62,374 nucleotides of DNA from an uncultured Bacteroidales bacterium (GTDB taxonomy: Bacteria; Bacteroidota; Bacteroidia; Bacteroidales; P3). The notes below the pieces were generated by a model. That model made no database searches. It saw only the letters and a list, made by a program, of their open reading frames with translations, and was not told where the DNA came from. Every line of letters begins with the position of its first letter. The stretch's first letter is position 1. Below are positions 25,880 through 34,200 of this stretch, piece by piece. The translations under genes were made by a program, and so were the position numbers. The stretch is from contig CAMUZR010000018.1 of NCBI GenBank assembly GCA_947165255.1, positions 1 to 62,374 of the forward strand. The letters are read 5' to 3'.

Positions 25880-26449
25880 ATGCCTTATCAACGGATAGCG
25901 TCAAAAGCCGACTACCACAGGTTCGTCAAGGCCGATGTGGAGGCCTATGGCTGGGAACGGCTTACGCCTCGTTTATGGCTGCAGGTGGACCAGCTTCGCT
26001 TTCTGCTGCGCCTGCGGCGTATCGAATACCTCACCAACTGCCGTCCCTGGCGTGTGCTGTCGCTTTTTTTGCTTGAGCTGCTCAACCACAGCTTGGCTGT
26101 GAGGCTGGGCTTCACCATTCCCAAAAACACTTTCGGCCCAGGGCTCTGCATTGTCCATAGAGGCACGGTAGTGGTCAATCCCGGAGTGCGGGTAGGAGCT
26201 GGCTGCCGGCTCCATGCGTGTACCAACCTAGGCGACTATAATGGCACCCCCGTTCTAGGCGACAATGTGTACATAGGCCCGGGCGCTAAAATCTACGGCC
26301 CCATCAAGATAGGCGACAATGTGGCCATTGGGGCCAATGCTGTGGTCAATAGTTCCTTCGGCCCCAACTGCACCGTTGGCGGCATCCCTGCGCGAAAGCT
26401 TTCCGACACAGGAGCCCGCGAGCATGGAGTCTTTGCCAGCAAACAGTAG
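25880..26449 (+). CDS. Left-handed beta-helix acetyltransferase (serine acetyltransferase-like)
   Basis: The 189 aa product has an N-terminal helical segment (ADYHRFVKADVEAYG) as in polysaccharide-locus serine O-acetyltransferase-like proteins. From about residue 75 a hexapeptide-repeat helix follows: IPKNTFGPGLCIVHRGTVVV, VRVGAGCRLHACTNLGD, VLGDNVYIGPGAKIYGPIKI and VAIGANAVVNSSF. The His in IVHRGTVV is in the place of the catalytic His of SerAT-type enzymes. It is shorter than CysE (about 270 aa) and no cysteine synthase is nearby, so a sugar or other hydroxyl acceptor is as likely as serine. It lies between kdd and kamA, where no role in lysine fermentation is known. Confidence 0.8.
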   Translation: MPYQRIASKADYHRFVKADVEAYGWERLTPRLWLQVDQLRFLLRLRRIEYLTNCRPWRVLSLFLLELLNHSLAVRLGFTIPKNTFGPGLCIVHRGTVVVNPGVRVGAGCRLHACTNLGDYNGTPVLGDNVYIGPGAKIYGPIKIGDNVAIGANAVVNSSFGPNCTVGGIPARKLSDTGAREHGVFASKQ

Positions 26450-26506
26450 CGAATCTTTTCTCTGTGGTTTCTGAAAAAAACTTCTCTCCATTTCAATAAA
26501 AAGTTG

Positions 26507-26514
26507 TATATTTG
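26507..26514 (+). promoter_or_regulatory. -7 box for kamA
   Basis: TATATTTG fits TAnnTTTG and lies about 90 bases upstream of the kamA ATG. A separate promoter means kamA need not depend on kdd transcription. Confidence 0.55.
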
Positions 26515-26602
26515 CACTTTCAATTTTGTGTGCCGTTGAGTGCGCATTATTTGTCTATATGATTGAATAATAAAAAATAATAATAATACAACAGTTTATA
26601 TT

Positions 26603-27856
26603 ATGAAAGTAAACCGTAGAAAAGAACTCTTCCCCAACGTCACCGACGAGCAGTGGAACGATTGGAAATGGCAGGTCAAGAACCGCATCGAGACCTACGA
26701 GCAGCTGAGCCAATACTTCACCTTCGAGCCCGAGGAGGCCGAGGGGATCAAGAAGGCTTTGGCCAAATTCCGCATGGCTATTACCCCTTATTATCTCTCT
26801 CTTATCGACCCCAATGACCCCTACGACCCCATCCGTCGTCAGGCTATTCCCCAGGGTGCCGAGTGCAACATCGCCCCGGCCGACCTCAACGACCCACTGC
26901 ACGAGGACGAAGACTCTCCCGCTCCCGGCCTCACCCACCGCTATCCGGACCGTGTGCTCTTCCTCATTACCGACATGTGCTCCATGTACTGCCGCCATTG
27001 CACCCGCCGTCGTTTCGCCGGTCAGAAAGACGACGAGAGCCCCAGCGAGCGTATCGAGAAGTGCCTGGCCTACATTGAGAAGACTCCTCAGGTGCGCGAC
27101 GTGCTCCTCAGCGGTGGCGACGCCCTCATGGTCAGCGATAAAAAACTCGAATACATCATCCAGCGCCTGCGCGCCATTCCTCATGTCGAGATAGTCCGCA
27201 TCGGCAGCCGTACTCCCGTTGTCTGCCCCCAGCGCATCACTCCCGAATTGTGCGACATGCTGAAGAAATACCATCCCATCTGGCTCAACACCCACTTCAA
27301 CCACCCCAATGAGTTCACCCCCGAGGCTGAGGCAGCTCTCGCCCGCTTGGCCAACGCCGGCATTCCCCTGGGCAACCAGACCGTGCTGTTGCGCGGCGTG
27401 AACGACTGCGTCCACGTGATGAAGAAACTCATGCACGAACTGGTGCGTAACCGCGTTCGTCCGTACTATATCTATCAGTGCGACCTCAGCATGGGTCTCG
27501 AGCATTTCCGCACCCCTGTCAGCAAGGGTATCGAAATTATCGAAAACCTCCGCGGCCACACCAGCGGCTATGCCGTACCCACCTTCGTGGTCGACGCTCC
27601 CGGCGGCGGCGGCAAAACCCCCGTCATGCCCACCTATGTTATTTCCCAGAGTCCTCAGAAGGTCATTCTGCGCAACTTCGAGGGTGTCATCACCACCTAC
27701 ACCGAGCCCCGTAACTACCACGAGGAGTGCCACTGCGAGGCCTGCGAGGCCAAACGCCGTGTCGACGAAGGCGTGGCCAGCCTGCTCGAAACCGACCGCA
27801 TGGCCCTCGAGCCCAGCCACCTCATGCGTCACGAGCGCAACAAGAAAAACAAATAA
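26603..27856 (+). CDS. kamA: Lysine 2,3-aminomutase
   Basis: KamA converts L-lysine to L-beta-lysine with a 5'-deoxyadenosyl radical and PLP, the first step of lysine fermentation. The 417 aa product carries the radical-SAM cluster motif CSMYCRHC (Cys126, Cys130, Cys133), the SAM-binding block DVLLSGGDALMVSD, the PLP lysine in APGGGGKTP (Lys338), and a C-terminal zinc-type motif CHCEAC, as in clostridial KamA. The start MKVNRRKELFPNVTDEQW is typical of long-form catabolic KamA rather than the EpmB group. Lysine 5,6-aminomutase (kamDE), kce and kal are not in this window, so the pathway must be completed elsewhere or is incomplete. A hairpin follows the stop. Confidence 0.96.
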   Translation: MKVNRRKELFPNVTDEQWNDWKWQVKNRIETYEQLSQYFTFEPEEAEGIKKALAKFRMAITPYYLSLIDPNDPYDPIRRQAIPQGAECNIAPADLNDPLHEDEDSPAPGLTHRYPDRVLFLITDMCSMYCRHCTRRRFAGQKDDESPSERIEKCLAYIEKTPQVRDVLLSGGDALMVSDKKLEYIIQRLRAIPHVEIVRIGSRTPVVCPQRITPELCDMLKKYHPIWLNTHFNHPNEFTPEAEAALARLANAGIPLGNQTVLLRGVNDCVHVMKKLMHELVRNRVRPYYIYQCDLSMGLEHFRTPVSKGIEIIENLRGHTSGYAVPTFVVDAPGGGGKTPVMPTYVISQSPQKVILRNFEGVITTYTEPRNYHEECHCEACEAKRRVDEGVASLLETDRMALEPSHLMRHERNKKNK

Positions 27857-27872
27857 TATCATTACTTTCCAT

Positions 27873-27895
27873 ACGGCGGGCTTTTTGCCCGCCGT
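27873..27895 (+). terminator. Hairpin after kamA
   Basis: ACGGCGGGC pairs perfectly with GCCCGCCGT across a TTTTT loop. The downstream sequence TATGGTTTTC is a poor T-run, and the hairpin ends 16 bases before the porQ ATG, so it could also affect porQ translation. Confidence 0.6.
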
Positions 27896-27911
27896 TATGG
27901 TTTTCTCCGAC

Positions 27912-28952
27912 ATGAAAAGACTCTCCGTCGTCATCCTGTTTCTCCTTTCCTTTACGGCCGTGCAAGCCCAAATAGCCGGCCTGTCCACCTATTCGGTTCT
28001 CGACATGCCCTCCTCTGCCCGCAATGCAGGACTGGGGTTCGACTACCTCTCTCTCTACGACGACGACATAGCCCTCACCCTCGACAACCCCTCCCTCATC
28101 TCTCCGCGCACCAGCAACCAACTTTCCGTGGGTCTCGTCAGCCTTTTTGCCGGTTCCACCTTCGGCTCCGTGGCCTACAGCCACAGCTTCAAGCACCTCG
28201 GAGCCTTCACCTTCGGTCTCCGCTACGACAGCTACGGACAGTTCCAAGGCTACGATGAGTACGAACAGCCCATCGGCTCCTTCTCTGCCGCCGACTACGT
28301 CATGTCCATCGGCTGGGGTCGCGCCATCGACGAAAATGTTGCCATCGGAGCCAACTTCAAACCCATCCTTTCCCACTACGAAGAGTACACCGCCTTTGCT
28401 TTCGGCATCGACCTGGCGGCCACCTATTTCAGCGCCGACCGCTCCTTTGCCCTCACCGTCATGGGACGCAACATCGGGGCGCAGATTTTCACCTTCGACA
28501 ACGTCACCGAACGCCTCCCCTTCGAACTCTCCCTTTCGGGTTCATACAAACTCAAGGATGCCCCGTTCCGACTTTTCTTTGCCCTCAACGAGCTGCAGAC
28601 CTGGGATCTCAATTACGAGGATCCGCTCAATCCCTCCTCCACCACCGACCCCTTCACTGGCCAGAACCTCACCAAGTCGCCTCTCGCCACATTTGCCGAT
28701 AAGGCATTCCGCCATTTAGGCGTGGGCATCGAACTCAATATTGGCAAAGCCTTCTATGCCACCCTCGGCTACAGCTATCGCCAGATGGTCGAAATGAAAG
28801 CCGCCGAAACCTTCAACCTCTCAGGCTTCTCCTTTGGCCTGGGCCTCAACGTCAAAGGATTCAAAATCAGTTACGCCCGCAACAACTACCATCTTGTGCA
28901 GGCGCCTAACTTCATTTCTGTCACCACCTCTCTTGAGCGTTTCTTCCGCTAG
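27912..28952 (+). CDS. porQ: Type IX secretion system protein PorQ
   Basis: PorQ is a porin-like outer-membrane component of the T9SS attachment complex. The 346 aa product starts with a signal peptide (MKRLSVVILFLLSFTAVQAQ) and the family-typical block MPSSARNAGLGFDYLSLYDD followed by DIALTLDNPSLISP. The remainder is a barrel of alternating strands, for example FGSVAYSHSFKHLGAFTFGL and GRNIGAQIFTF, ending FISVTTSLERFF. The length agrees with known PorQ. The window holds several likely T9SS clients (10257, 54019, 56461 and 61781). The ATG at 27912 is chosen because the reading upstream overlaps kamA. lplA follows after 56 bases. Confidence 0.85.
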   Translation: MKRLSVVILFLLSFTAVQAQIAGLSTYSVLDMPSSARNAGLGFDYLSLYDDDIALTLDNPSLISPRTSNQLSVGLVSLFAGSTFGSVAYSHSFKHLGAFTFGLRYDSYGQFQGYDEYEQPIGSFSAADYVMSIGWGRAIDENVAIGANFKPILSHYEEYTAFAFGIDLAATYFSADRSFALTVMGRNIGAQIFTFDNVTERLPFELSLSGSYKLKDAPFRLFFALNELQTWDLNYEDPLNPSSTTDPFTGQNLTKSPLATFADKAFRHLGVGIELNIGKAFYATLGYSYRQMVEMKAAETFNLSGFSFGLGLNVKGFKISYARNNYHLVQAPNFISVTTSLERFFR

Positions 28953-29008
28953 GTGGGGCCATCACCAATCCCCCTTTTGCAGCTTAGTAAAAAACAAACG
29001 TCCCACCC

Positions 29009-29980
29009 ATGCCCCAGTTTCTCCTCAGTAATCAGTCCGACCCCTATCTCAACATTGCCGTTGAGAACTACCTGCTTTCGTTGCCCTCCAATGGCCAGGT
29101 CACCCTTTATCTCTGGAGCAACCGCCGCACGGTGGTCATCGGCCAATATCAAAACCCCTATTCCGAGTGCAACGTCGAGCAGCTCGAATCCGACGGCGGC
29201 TTCCTCATGCGTCGGCGCACGGGGGGCGGCGCCGTCTATCACGATTTGGGCAACCTCAATTTTTCCTTCGTAGTCCCCTACGAACTCTACGACCAGTCGC
29301 GCCAACTCTCGGTGCTGCAGAAGGCCGTGGCCGCCTTTGGACTTCAAACCGAAGTCTCGGGTCGCAACGACGTACTCTGCCAGGGGCGCAAATTCTCAGG
29401 CAATGCCTTCTCCAAGGGCAGGAACCAACGGCTCCACCACGGCACCATCCTCATTCGTACCGACGTCGAGGCCATACAGAAATACCTCAAAGTCAAACCC
29501 GCCAAACTCCGCAAACATGGCGTCGACTCCCATCAGTCGCGTGTGGTCAATCTCTCCGAACTCAATCCCGCCATTACCGCCGCCAGCATCGTCCCCCACC
29601 TCCTTTCGGCCTTTGAGCAGGAATACGGCACCCCGGTCCGTACCCTCGATTTCCACCAGCTCGCCTCCCTCCCCGAGGTGCAGCAGCTGCGCCTTTCCTT
29701 TGCCTCGCCCGAATGGAAATATGGCCGCTGGCAGCAGTTCGAGGCCCAGCGCAGTGCCCAGTTCGACTGGGGCGGGGTGGAAATAAGTCTCCAAGTCGAC
29801 GAACCCTCCGCCACCATCACCTCCATCAACATTGCCTCCGACTGCCTTTTACCCGATGCCATCGACCTGGCTCAGTCATTGCTCCGCGGTGCCTCCACCC
29901 AGCAGCCACCCACCCTTCCCGCTGCCCTCGACCCTGCCTCCGCCACCATCCTCAGCGACATTTTCAGTCTCCTTTATTAA
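29009..29980 (+). CDS. lplA: Lipoate--protein ligase
   Basis: The enzyme activates lipoate with ATP and attaches it to lipoyl domains of 2-oxoacid dehydrogenases or GcvH. The 323 aa product has the hallmark RRRTGGGAVYHD (about residues 69-80), the upstream block LYLWSNRRTVVIGQYQNPY, and the block QGRKFSGNAFSKGRNQRLHH with the catalytic lysine in GRKFSG, followed by HGTILI. A C-terminal accessory domain (about 240-323) is present as in LplA and absent in LipB. It is on the same strand as porQ and the unknown gene at 30004 (23-base gap). Confidence 0.93.
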   Translation: MPQFLLSNQSDPYLNIAVENYLLSLPSNGQVTLYLWSNRRTVVIGQYQNPYSECNVEQLESDGGFLMRRRTGGGAVYHDLGNLNFSFVVPYELYDQSRQLSVLQKAVAAFGLQTEVSGRNDVLCQGRKFSGNAFSKGRNQRLHHGTILIRTDVEAIQKYLKVKPAKLRKHGVDSHQSRVVNLSELNPAITAASIVPHLLSAFEQEYGTPVRTLDFHQLASLPEVQQLRLSFASPEWKYGRWQQFEAQRSAQFDWGGVEISLQVDEPSATITSINIASDCLLPDAIDLAQSLLRGASTQQPPTLPAALDPASATILSDIFSLLY

Positions 29981-30003
29981 CCCCCTTTTATAACAAATAT
30001 ACA

Positions 30004-31224
30004 ATGAAACGCTATTCCCTTTTGCTCCTCTTTGCCGCCCTACTGACATTCTCGGCTGCGGCCCAGCGTACCGACGATGCCTTTGCCCCCATCCCTCACC
30101 ACGAGAGCGTCCCGTCCAACCCCGCTGCCGCTGCCGCCATGTTTGCCCGGCAAATCAATCAAATCGCTCCCTACTACGCGTCCCAATACAGCCTCACTAT
30201 CATCACAGCCCGCGTCAATAAGAACAATCAATCCGTCCTCATCGAAATAAGGCTCGACGCCGACCAGACCATCCGACCCGAAAAAGAATACTATCTATCC
30301 CTCTTTGCCGAAGCCGACCGACCCTGGGACCTCACTCTTCTGGCCGACAACGGCTACGGCCTCACCCTTCAGGTGACGACCGATATGACCAACCACAATC
30401 TCGCCGGCTATGGCGGCCTCAAGGTCACTCTCACCAACAGCGACCTCCGCAGTGCTGTCGGCACGGCTGTCGACGTCGACCGTATGGGCCATGACTATCT
30501 GGTCAACTATGCCCGCAATGTCTCTGCCCGCCTTCCAATGGCCATGGGCAAGGACGAACAGTTCGTGCAGTGCTATTTTGTCGACTCCACCCTCACCATG
30601 ACGCTCGAATACCAAGACTCCGCCTGGCCCGGCATTCGTCAGTACCTCTTGCAGAATATGGACAATATCCGCATTTCCCGCGCTATGGCTCTTGTCGACG
30701 ACACCACCAATGCCCTGGCCATCTCGGCCAAACTCTCCAAGTCCCAGATACGCCATGTCTACCGCAACCACTCGCTAACCGACTCGGTTTTTTACGTCAT
30801 CACTCCCTGGATGCTCGACTATGTCTACGAAAAGACCATGCAGCGGCAAAACGACCAATCTTCGCCTTCTGGATATCTCATGGCCTTGGCCGCTCAGTTG
30901 GAGCGTCAGACCCCCATACATGTCGACAAGGAAACCCGCCTCATGCAGTGCACCTACGACACCGTTGAGCGGCTCATGACCATCACCTACGAGATACCCG
31001 ATTCCGTCATGCTGCGTTTCGAAACCAGTCTCCAGCTTTTTGAGGAGTTTGGACAAAACATGAAAACCTATTTCAAGTCGCAAGACCCACAGGTGGCCAC
31101 CATGGTGAAGAACCTCATTGCTGCCGACGCCACCATCCGCTACGTCTATGGCTCGGCCTATAGGCGCCAGCCGCTCATCCTCACCTTTACCGCCTCCGAC
31201 CTCTCGCAAATTCTAGCCCAGTAG
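30004..31224 (+). CDS. Secreted protein of unknown function
   Basis: The family was not recognised. The 406 aa product has a clear signal peptide (MKRYSLLLLFAALLTFSAAAQ). The mature part looks like repeated mixed alpha/beta segments: three stretches share a pattern of a polar strand, a query such as QFVQCYFVDSTLTMTLEYQD or RLMQCTYDTVERLMTITYEI, and a following helix. This suggests an internally duplicated domain with a conserved Cys (QC in both). No lipobox, no membrane segment after the signal and no catalytic motif are seen. The gene is 23 bases after lplA and convergent with the transglutaminase gene (11 bases between stops). A periplasmic location is inferred. Confidence 0.75.
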   Translation: MKRYSLLLLFAALLTFSAAAQRTDDAFAPIPHHESVPSNPAAAAAMFARQINQIAPYYASQYSLTIITARVNKNNQSVLIEIRLDADQTIRPEKEYYLSLFAEADRPWDLTLLADNGYGLTLQVTTDMTNHNLAGYGGLKVTLTNSDLRSAVGTAVDVDRMGHDYLVNYARNVSARLPMAMGKDEQFVQCYFVDSTLTMTLEYQDSAWPGIRQYLLQNMDNIRISRAMALVDDTTNALAISAKLSKSQIRHVYRNHSLTDSVFYVITPWMLDYVYEKTMQRQNDQSSPSGYLMALAAQLERQTPIHVDKETRLMQCTYDTVERLMTITYEIPDSVMLRFETSLQLFEEFGQNMKTYFKSQDPQVATMVKNLIAADATIRYVYGSAYRRQPLILTFTASDLSQILAQ

Positions 31225-31235
31225 CCTGCCCGTAG

Positions 31236-32225
31236 TTATTTTCCCTTCACCCCGTATTCCAACAGGGTGAAAAGAGTCCAGCCTCCGTTTCCGTCCGGCT
31301 CGCCAATCTCCAGCCGCACGGTCTTTTGCTTGGCCGTGGGTTTGAGGGTGACGCTATAGCGGTTCCCCTCTTGTTTCCATTCCAGGTTAGGCTGCAGGAA
31401 AGGGCGATAGTTCTCGTCCGCGGCCTCCACCACCAGGCGGTAGCTTTTTCCAGCCGTGAGGGTGCGGCTCATCGGCATCTCCACTAGTCTTAGTTTTCCC
31501 GCCACGCGTGTGGGTACGTCGTAGGTCTTGGGCATCCGCGCGCCAGGGTGGGTAAGGCAGTAGTCGAGCGTCGGGGCAGCTTCCATGCCCCAATCCTCCA
31601 TCGACGGCCAAAGGATGGGCAACTTTTTGTACTGTTCCTCGCTGATGGGGGTGGCCAGCAGCTGTTCCTCTTTCTGCTTGGGAAAATGGGTGAATATAAG
31701 CCATTGGGGAGCCACGTCGAACCAGAAGGGGCGGAACTGACGTTCGAAGCGTTTGGTGCCGTTCTTGTCGGTCATTACCTCTCCGGCCCCCCATGTGGCG
31801 TCCACCAGTGTCCAGCCTTTCTCGGTCTTCACCCGCACCCAGGCGTGCGGGCCTTTGCCATTGCTGAAACTGAGGGTTTTGGCCCAGCCGCTGATTTCCA
31901 CGGCCTCCAATCCGCAGCCCCCAGCCAGTTTTATGTAGAGCTGGCTGTATCCGCTGCAAATGCCCCGTTTCTGCGTCCAGCAGGTGTTGGCGTCGCCTAT
32001 GCGGCCGGCCATGTCGTAGGCAATGTTCTGGCACACCCAATCGTATATGGCCCGCGCCTTTTGATAGTCGGTGGTGCAGCCGGCCACGATGGGTTCGGCC
32101 CGCTGCTGCCATACGGTGTTTTCCTCTGCCGCCTCTCTGCTCTGTCCCATGGCCATGCCTGTCGCCAGCAGCATGGCCGCTGCCAGCAGTAGTGGCTTTA
32201 CAAATGTCAGTCTTCTTTTCGTCAT
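31236..32225 (-). CDS. Secreted transglutaminase-like domain protein
   Basis: The 329 aa product has a signal peptide (MTKRRLTFVKPLLLAAAMLLATGMAMG). The transglutaminase core shows KARAIYDWVCQNIAYD, the nucleophile in RGICSGYSQLY, the His in GPHAWVRVKTEKGWTLVD, and the Asp in VDATWG, so the Cys-His-Asp triad is complete. Such proteins are usually proteases or amidases rather than true cross-linkers. A C-terminal beta domain (about 230-329) follows. Its start codon lies 61 bases from the right end of IS30 copy 2, which carries an outward -7 box, so its native promoter was probably displaced by the insertion. Confidence 0.85.
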   Translation of the reverse strand: MTKRRLTFVKPLLLAAAMLLATGMAMGQSREAAEENTVWQQRAEPIVAGCTTDYQKARAIYDWVCQNIAYDMAGRIGDANTCWTQKRGICSGYSQLYIKLAGGCGLEAVEISGWAKTLSFSNGKGPHAWVRVKTEKGWTLVDATWGAGEVMTDKNGTKRFERQFRPFWFDVAPQWLIFTHFPKQKEEQLLATPISEEQYKKLPILWPSMEDWGMEAAPTLDYCLTHPGARMPKTYDVPTRVAGKLRLVEMPMSRTLTAGKSYRLVVEAADENYRPFLQPNLEWKQEGNRYSVTLKPTAKQKTVRLEIGEPDGNGGWTLFTLLEYGVKGK

Positions 32226-32293
32226 ATCTTGCCTAATAACGCCGACTGCGCAGTTTTATTGCCCTGCTCCTGTGCGCATCTACCAATATAGAT

Positions 32294-33268
32294 TCAACCT
32301 TGAAGTGCAACACTACTGTGCAAAGATAGTAAGAATTTTTGTTTCGGTGAAGAAAAGTGCATTATTTTTCTGGGTCGAAGGTTTAGTTCGGTCTGAACGA
32401 AGAGGATGAAGTCATCTGAGAGTGAAGAGAAATTGGTGTTTTTAGGGATGTATTGTCGTATAAGTTTGTTTGTGTTTTCGATCAGACCCTTTCCCCACGA
32501 GGAGTAAGGGTGAGTGAAATAGACCTTGGTGTGCAGTATTTTTGCGATATAATTGTGTTCAGCGAACTCGGTTCCGTTGTCGGTGGTGATGGAAAGGACA
32601 TGATGCTCAAAAGGGCGGAGCAACTGGACGACGACCTTGGCCACAGCCTTTGCATTCTTACCCATAGGGGACTTTACCATGAGCATTTTCTTTGTGGTGC
32701 GTTCAACGATGGTGACGATGGTCCCTTTGCCGTCCTTGCCGACGATGGTGTCCAGTTTCCAGTCGCCGAAACGGGCTTTAGAATCCACCACGGCGGGGCG
32801 CTCATCAATGCTCACTCTGTCCTTGATGGGGATACGCGAACTTACGGGCTTTTTGCGGTGTTTGAGGTGATGCGGCAGGTAGGTGTAGAGGGTTCCTCCA
32901 CGTTCTTTGTCCCGCCGGATTATGTGGTATATCCATTCATTCGGCACACACGTCTTTCCCTCCCGTTTTCTGGCACCGACAATAGTCTCCGGCGACCAAT
33001 GTCTCTTGAGACACTGCTCGATGTCCTGCCAATCCGCTTTTGACAGTTTCCTTGGTCTCCTGGGTACCGCTTTTCTCATCTCGGAGAACTGCTGCGCTTC
33101 GATTGCGACATAGTGCCGGTGCATATTGGAGTTCTTTTCTATCTCCCTGCTGACGGTTGATTTATTAACATCTATCAATTATGCAATTGCCGACAGCGAC
33201 ATTTTTTTTCTCAGACACACAGAAATTGTGTATCTTTGCTCTTTGGTAAGGTGATTATATTTTTTCAT
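32294..33268 (-). pseudogene. IS30-family transposase, nonsense-interrupted
   Basis: Translation from the ATG at 33268 gives the helix-turn-helix start MKKYNHLTKEQRYTIS, then a TAA at codon 30 (33179-33181) where copy 3 has Lys (AIAKLI versus AIA-stop-LI). The frame then continues open to 32294. The rest is well preserved: PRRPRKLSKADW, the catalytic Asp in DTIVGKDGKG, the Asp in TTDNGTEF and the Glu in KGLIENTNKLIRQY (DDE). Unless readthrough or restart at the TTG or a downstream codon occurs, the DNA-binding N-terminus is lost. The last codons overlap the right inverted repeat. Confidence 0.88.
32321..32328 (-). promoter_or_regulatory. Outward -7 box in the right end of IS30 copy 2
   Basis: Minus-strand TATCTTTG matches TAnnTTTG and points out of the element toward the transglutaminase gene, about 95 bases before its ATG. 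The same word lies at the same place in copy 3. The -33 position is weak (TTCA). Confidence 0.45.
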
Positions 33269-33454
33269 TTGTCAACACAAAAGTAGTCATTTTACCTGAG
33301 AGTACCAAATTTTGGTGCTCTTTTTTTCTACTCAGTGTTGCACTTGTAACTGGAATTTAGGAACCCTCTTCAGCTAATATCAAGTCCCACTCATTCTGAT
33401 CCTGTCATTTTTTGGAAAAAATGACATTTATTTCTCTCTTTTGTAAAAAGTTCG

Positions 33455-33462
33455 TATCTTTG
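33455..33462 (+). promoter_or_regulatory. -7 box for the cytidylyltransferase / SDR pair
   Basis: TATCTTTG, preceded by TTCG as at the tRNA promoter, lies 30 bases upstream of the ATG at 33493 and outside the IS30 element. Confidence 0.6.
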
Positions 33463-33492
33463 CAAAATTAAAACGTAATAAACATTAATAAT

Positions 33493-34176
33493 ATGTACTC
33501 ATTAGTTTTACTCTCTGGCGGAACGGGATCAAGGATGCACAATACCGTTCCAAAGCAATACCTTCTTTTAGCTGGCAAGCCTGTTATCATGCACATTCTC
33601 GAACGGGTTGACCTGGTCAACGAAATATCAGAAATAATCATAGTGTGTACAGACGAGTATATCTCTTCCATACAACTGATGCTAAATCAATACGGAATAC
33701 GTAAACCTGTTCGCTTCGCTCCCGCCGGTGAAACCAGACAAGAGTCGGTCTATAACGGCTTGTCGTTAGTTCAAACTTCTGATGTTATCATCCATGAGGC
33801 TGCTAGGCCATTCGTCAAGACCGAAGATTTTCAACGTCTCATCAACGAAGAAAGCCGTAATGCCATGTACGGATTAAGCATCCCCTTCACCGTGATACGT
33901 GGACACGACTATGTCGAGGGTGTGTTGACCCGTTCCGAATTATTGAACGTCCAACTTCCTCATAAATTTGAAACCCAATTATTAAAAGAGGCCCACGAAA
34001 AGGCTCGCTCCGAACAGAAAGAGTTTACCGAAGATGCCAGTATGGTGTTTAACTATTTCCCTCAAACAAAAATTAAGGTTTGCGAAGGTATGGAATACGA
34101 CATCAAACTAACCACCCGAATCGATATGCTGGCCGGCGAACAAATATACAAAGAATTCTTCGTCAGAAGAAAATAA
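33493..34176 (+). CDS. IspD/TarI-like cytidylyltransferase
   Basis: Family members couple CTP to a polyol phosphate (methylerythritol 4-phosphate for IspD, ribitol 5-phosphate for TarI). The 227 aa product has the nucleotide loop LLSGGTGSRMHNTVPKQYLL, a GETRQESVYNGL block matching the family's ERxxSVxNGL, IIHEAARPF in place of the usual HDAARP (Asp to Glu), and EDASMVF near the C-terminus. The SGGTGSRM form and the neighbouring SDR recall the two halves of Haemophilus Bcs1, which makes CDP-ribitol. The MEP-pathway IspD role cannot be excluded from sequence alone. The gene is AT-rich compared with its neighbours, lies 131 bases from IS30 copy 2, and is followed by the SDR after 24 bases. Confidence 0.8.
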   Translation: MYSLVLLSGGTGSRMHNTVPKQYLLLAGKPVIMHILERVDLVNEISEIIIVCTDEYISSIQLMLNQYGIRKPVRFAPAGETRQESVYNGLSLVQTSDVIIHEAARPFVKTEDFQRLINEESRNAMYGLSIPFTVIRGHDYVEGVLTRSELLNVQLPHKFETQLLKEAHEKARSEQKEFTEDASMVFNYFPQTKIKVCEGMEYDIKLTTRIDMLAGEQIYKEFFVRRK

Positions 34177-34200
34177 TAAAACTTCTAAATCCATAGACCT

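Larger units (their letters stand above)
32287..33361 (-). mobile_element. IS30-family insertion sequence, copy 2 (defective)
   Basis: Compared with copy 3, shared sequence runs from TATAGATTC at 32287 to the GG at 33361, about 1075 bp. The ends are imperfect inverted repeats sharing AAGTGCAACACT. Just inside the left end is the palindrome GAG-N-ACCAAA-N-TTTGGT-N-CTC with a T-run. AA flanks both ends, possibly a short target duplication, but this is too short to be certain. The single transposase gene is interrupted by a stop. Confidence 0.88.

Noticed and set aside
26555..27988. 477-codon minus-strand open frame across kamA
   Set aside because: It is a shadow of kamA on the opposite strand, with a low-complexity Gly/Val/His-rich translation.
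32285..33363. Target-site duplication AA around IS30 copy 2
   Set aside because: Two bases are too few to distinguish from chance, and copy 3 shows no comparable duplication.
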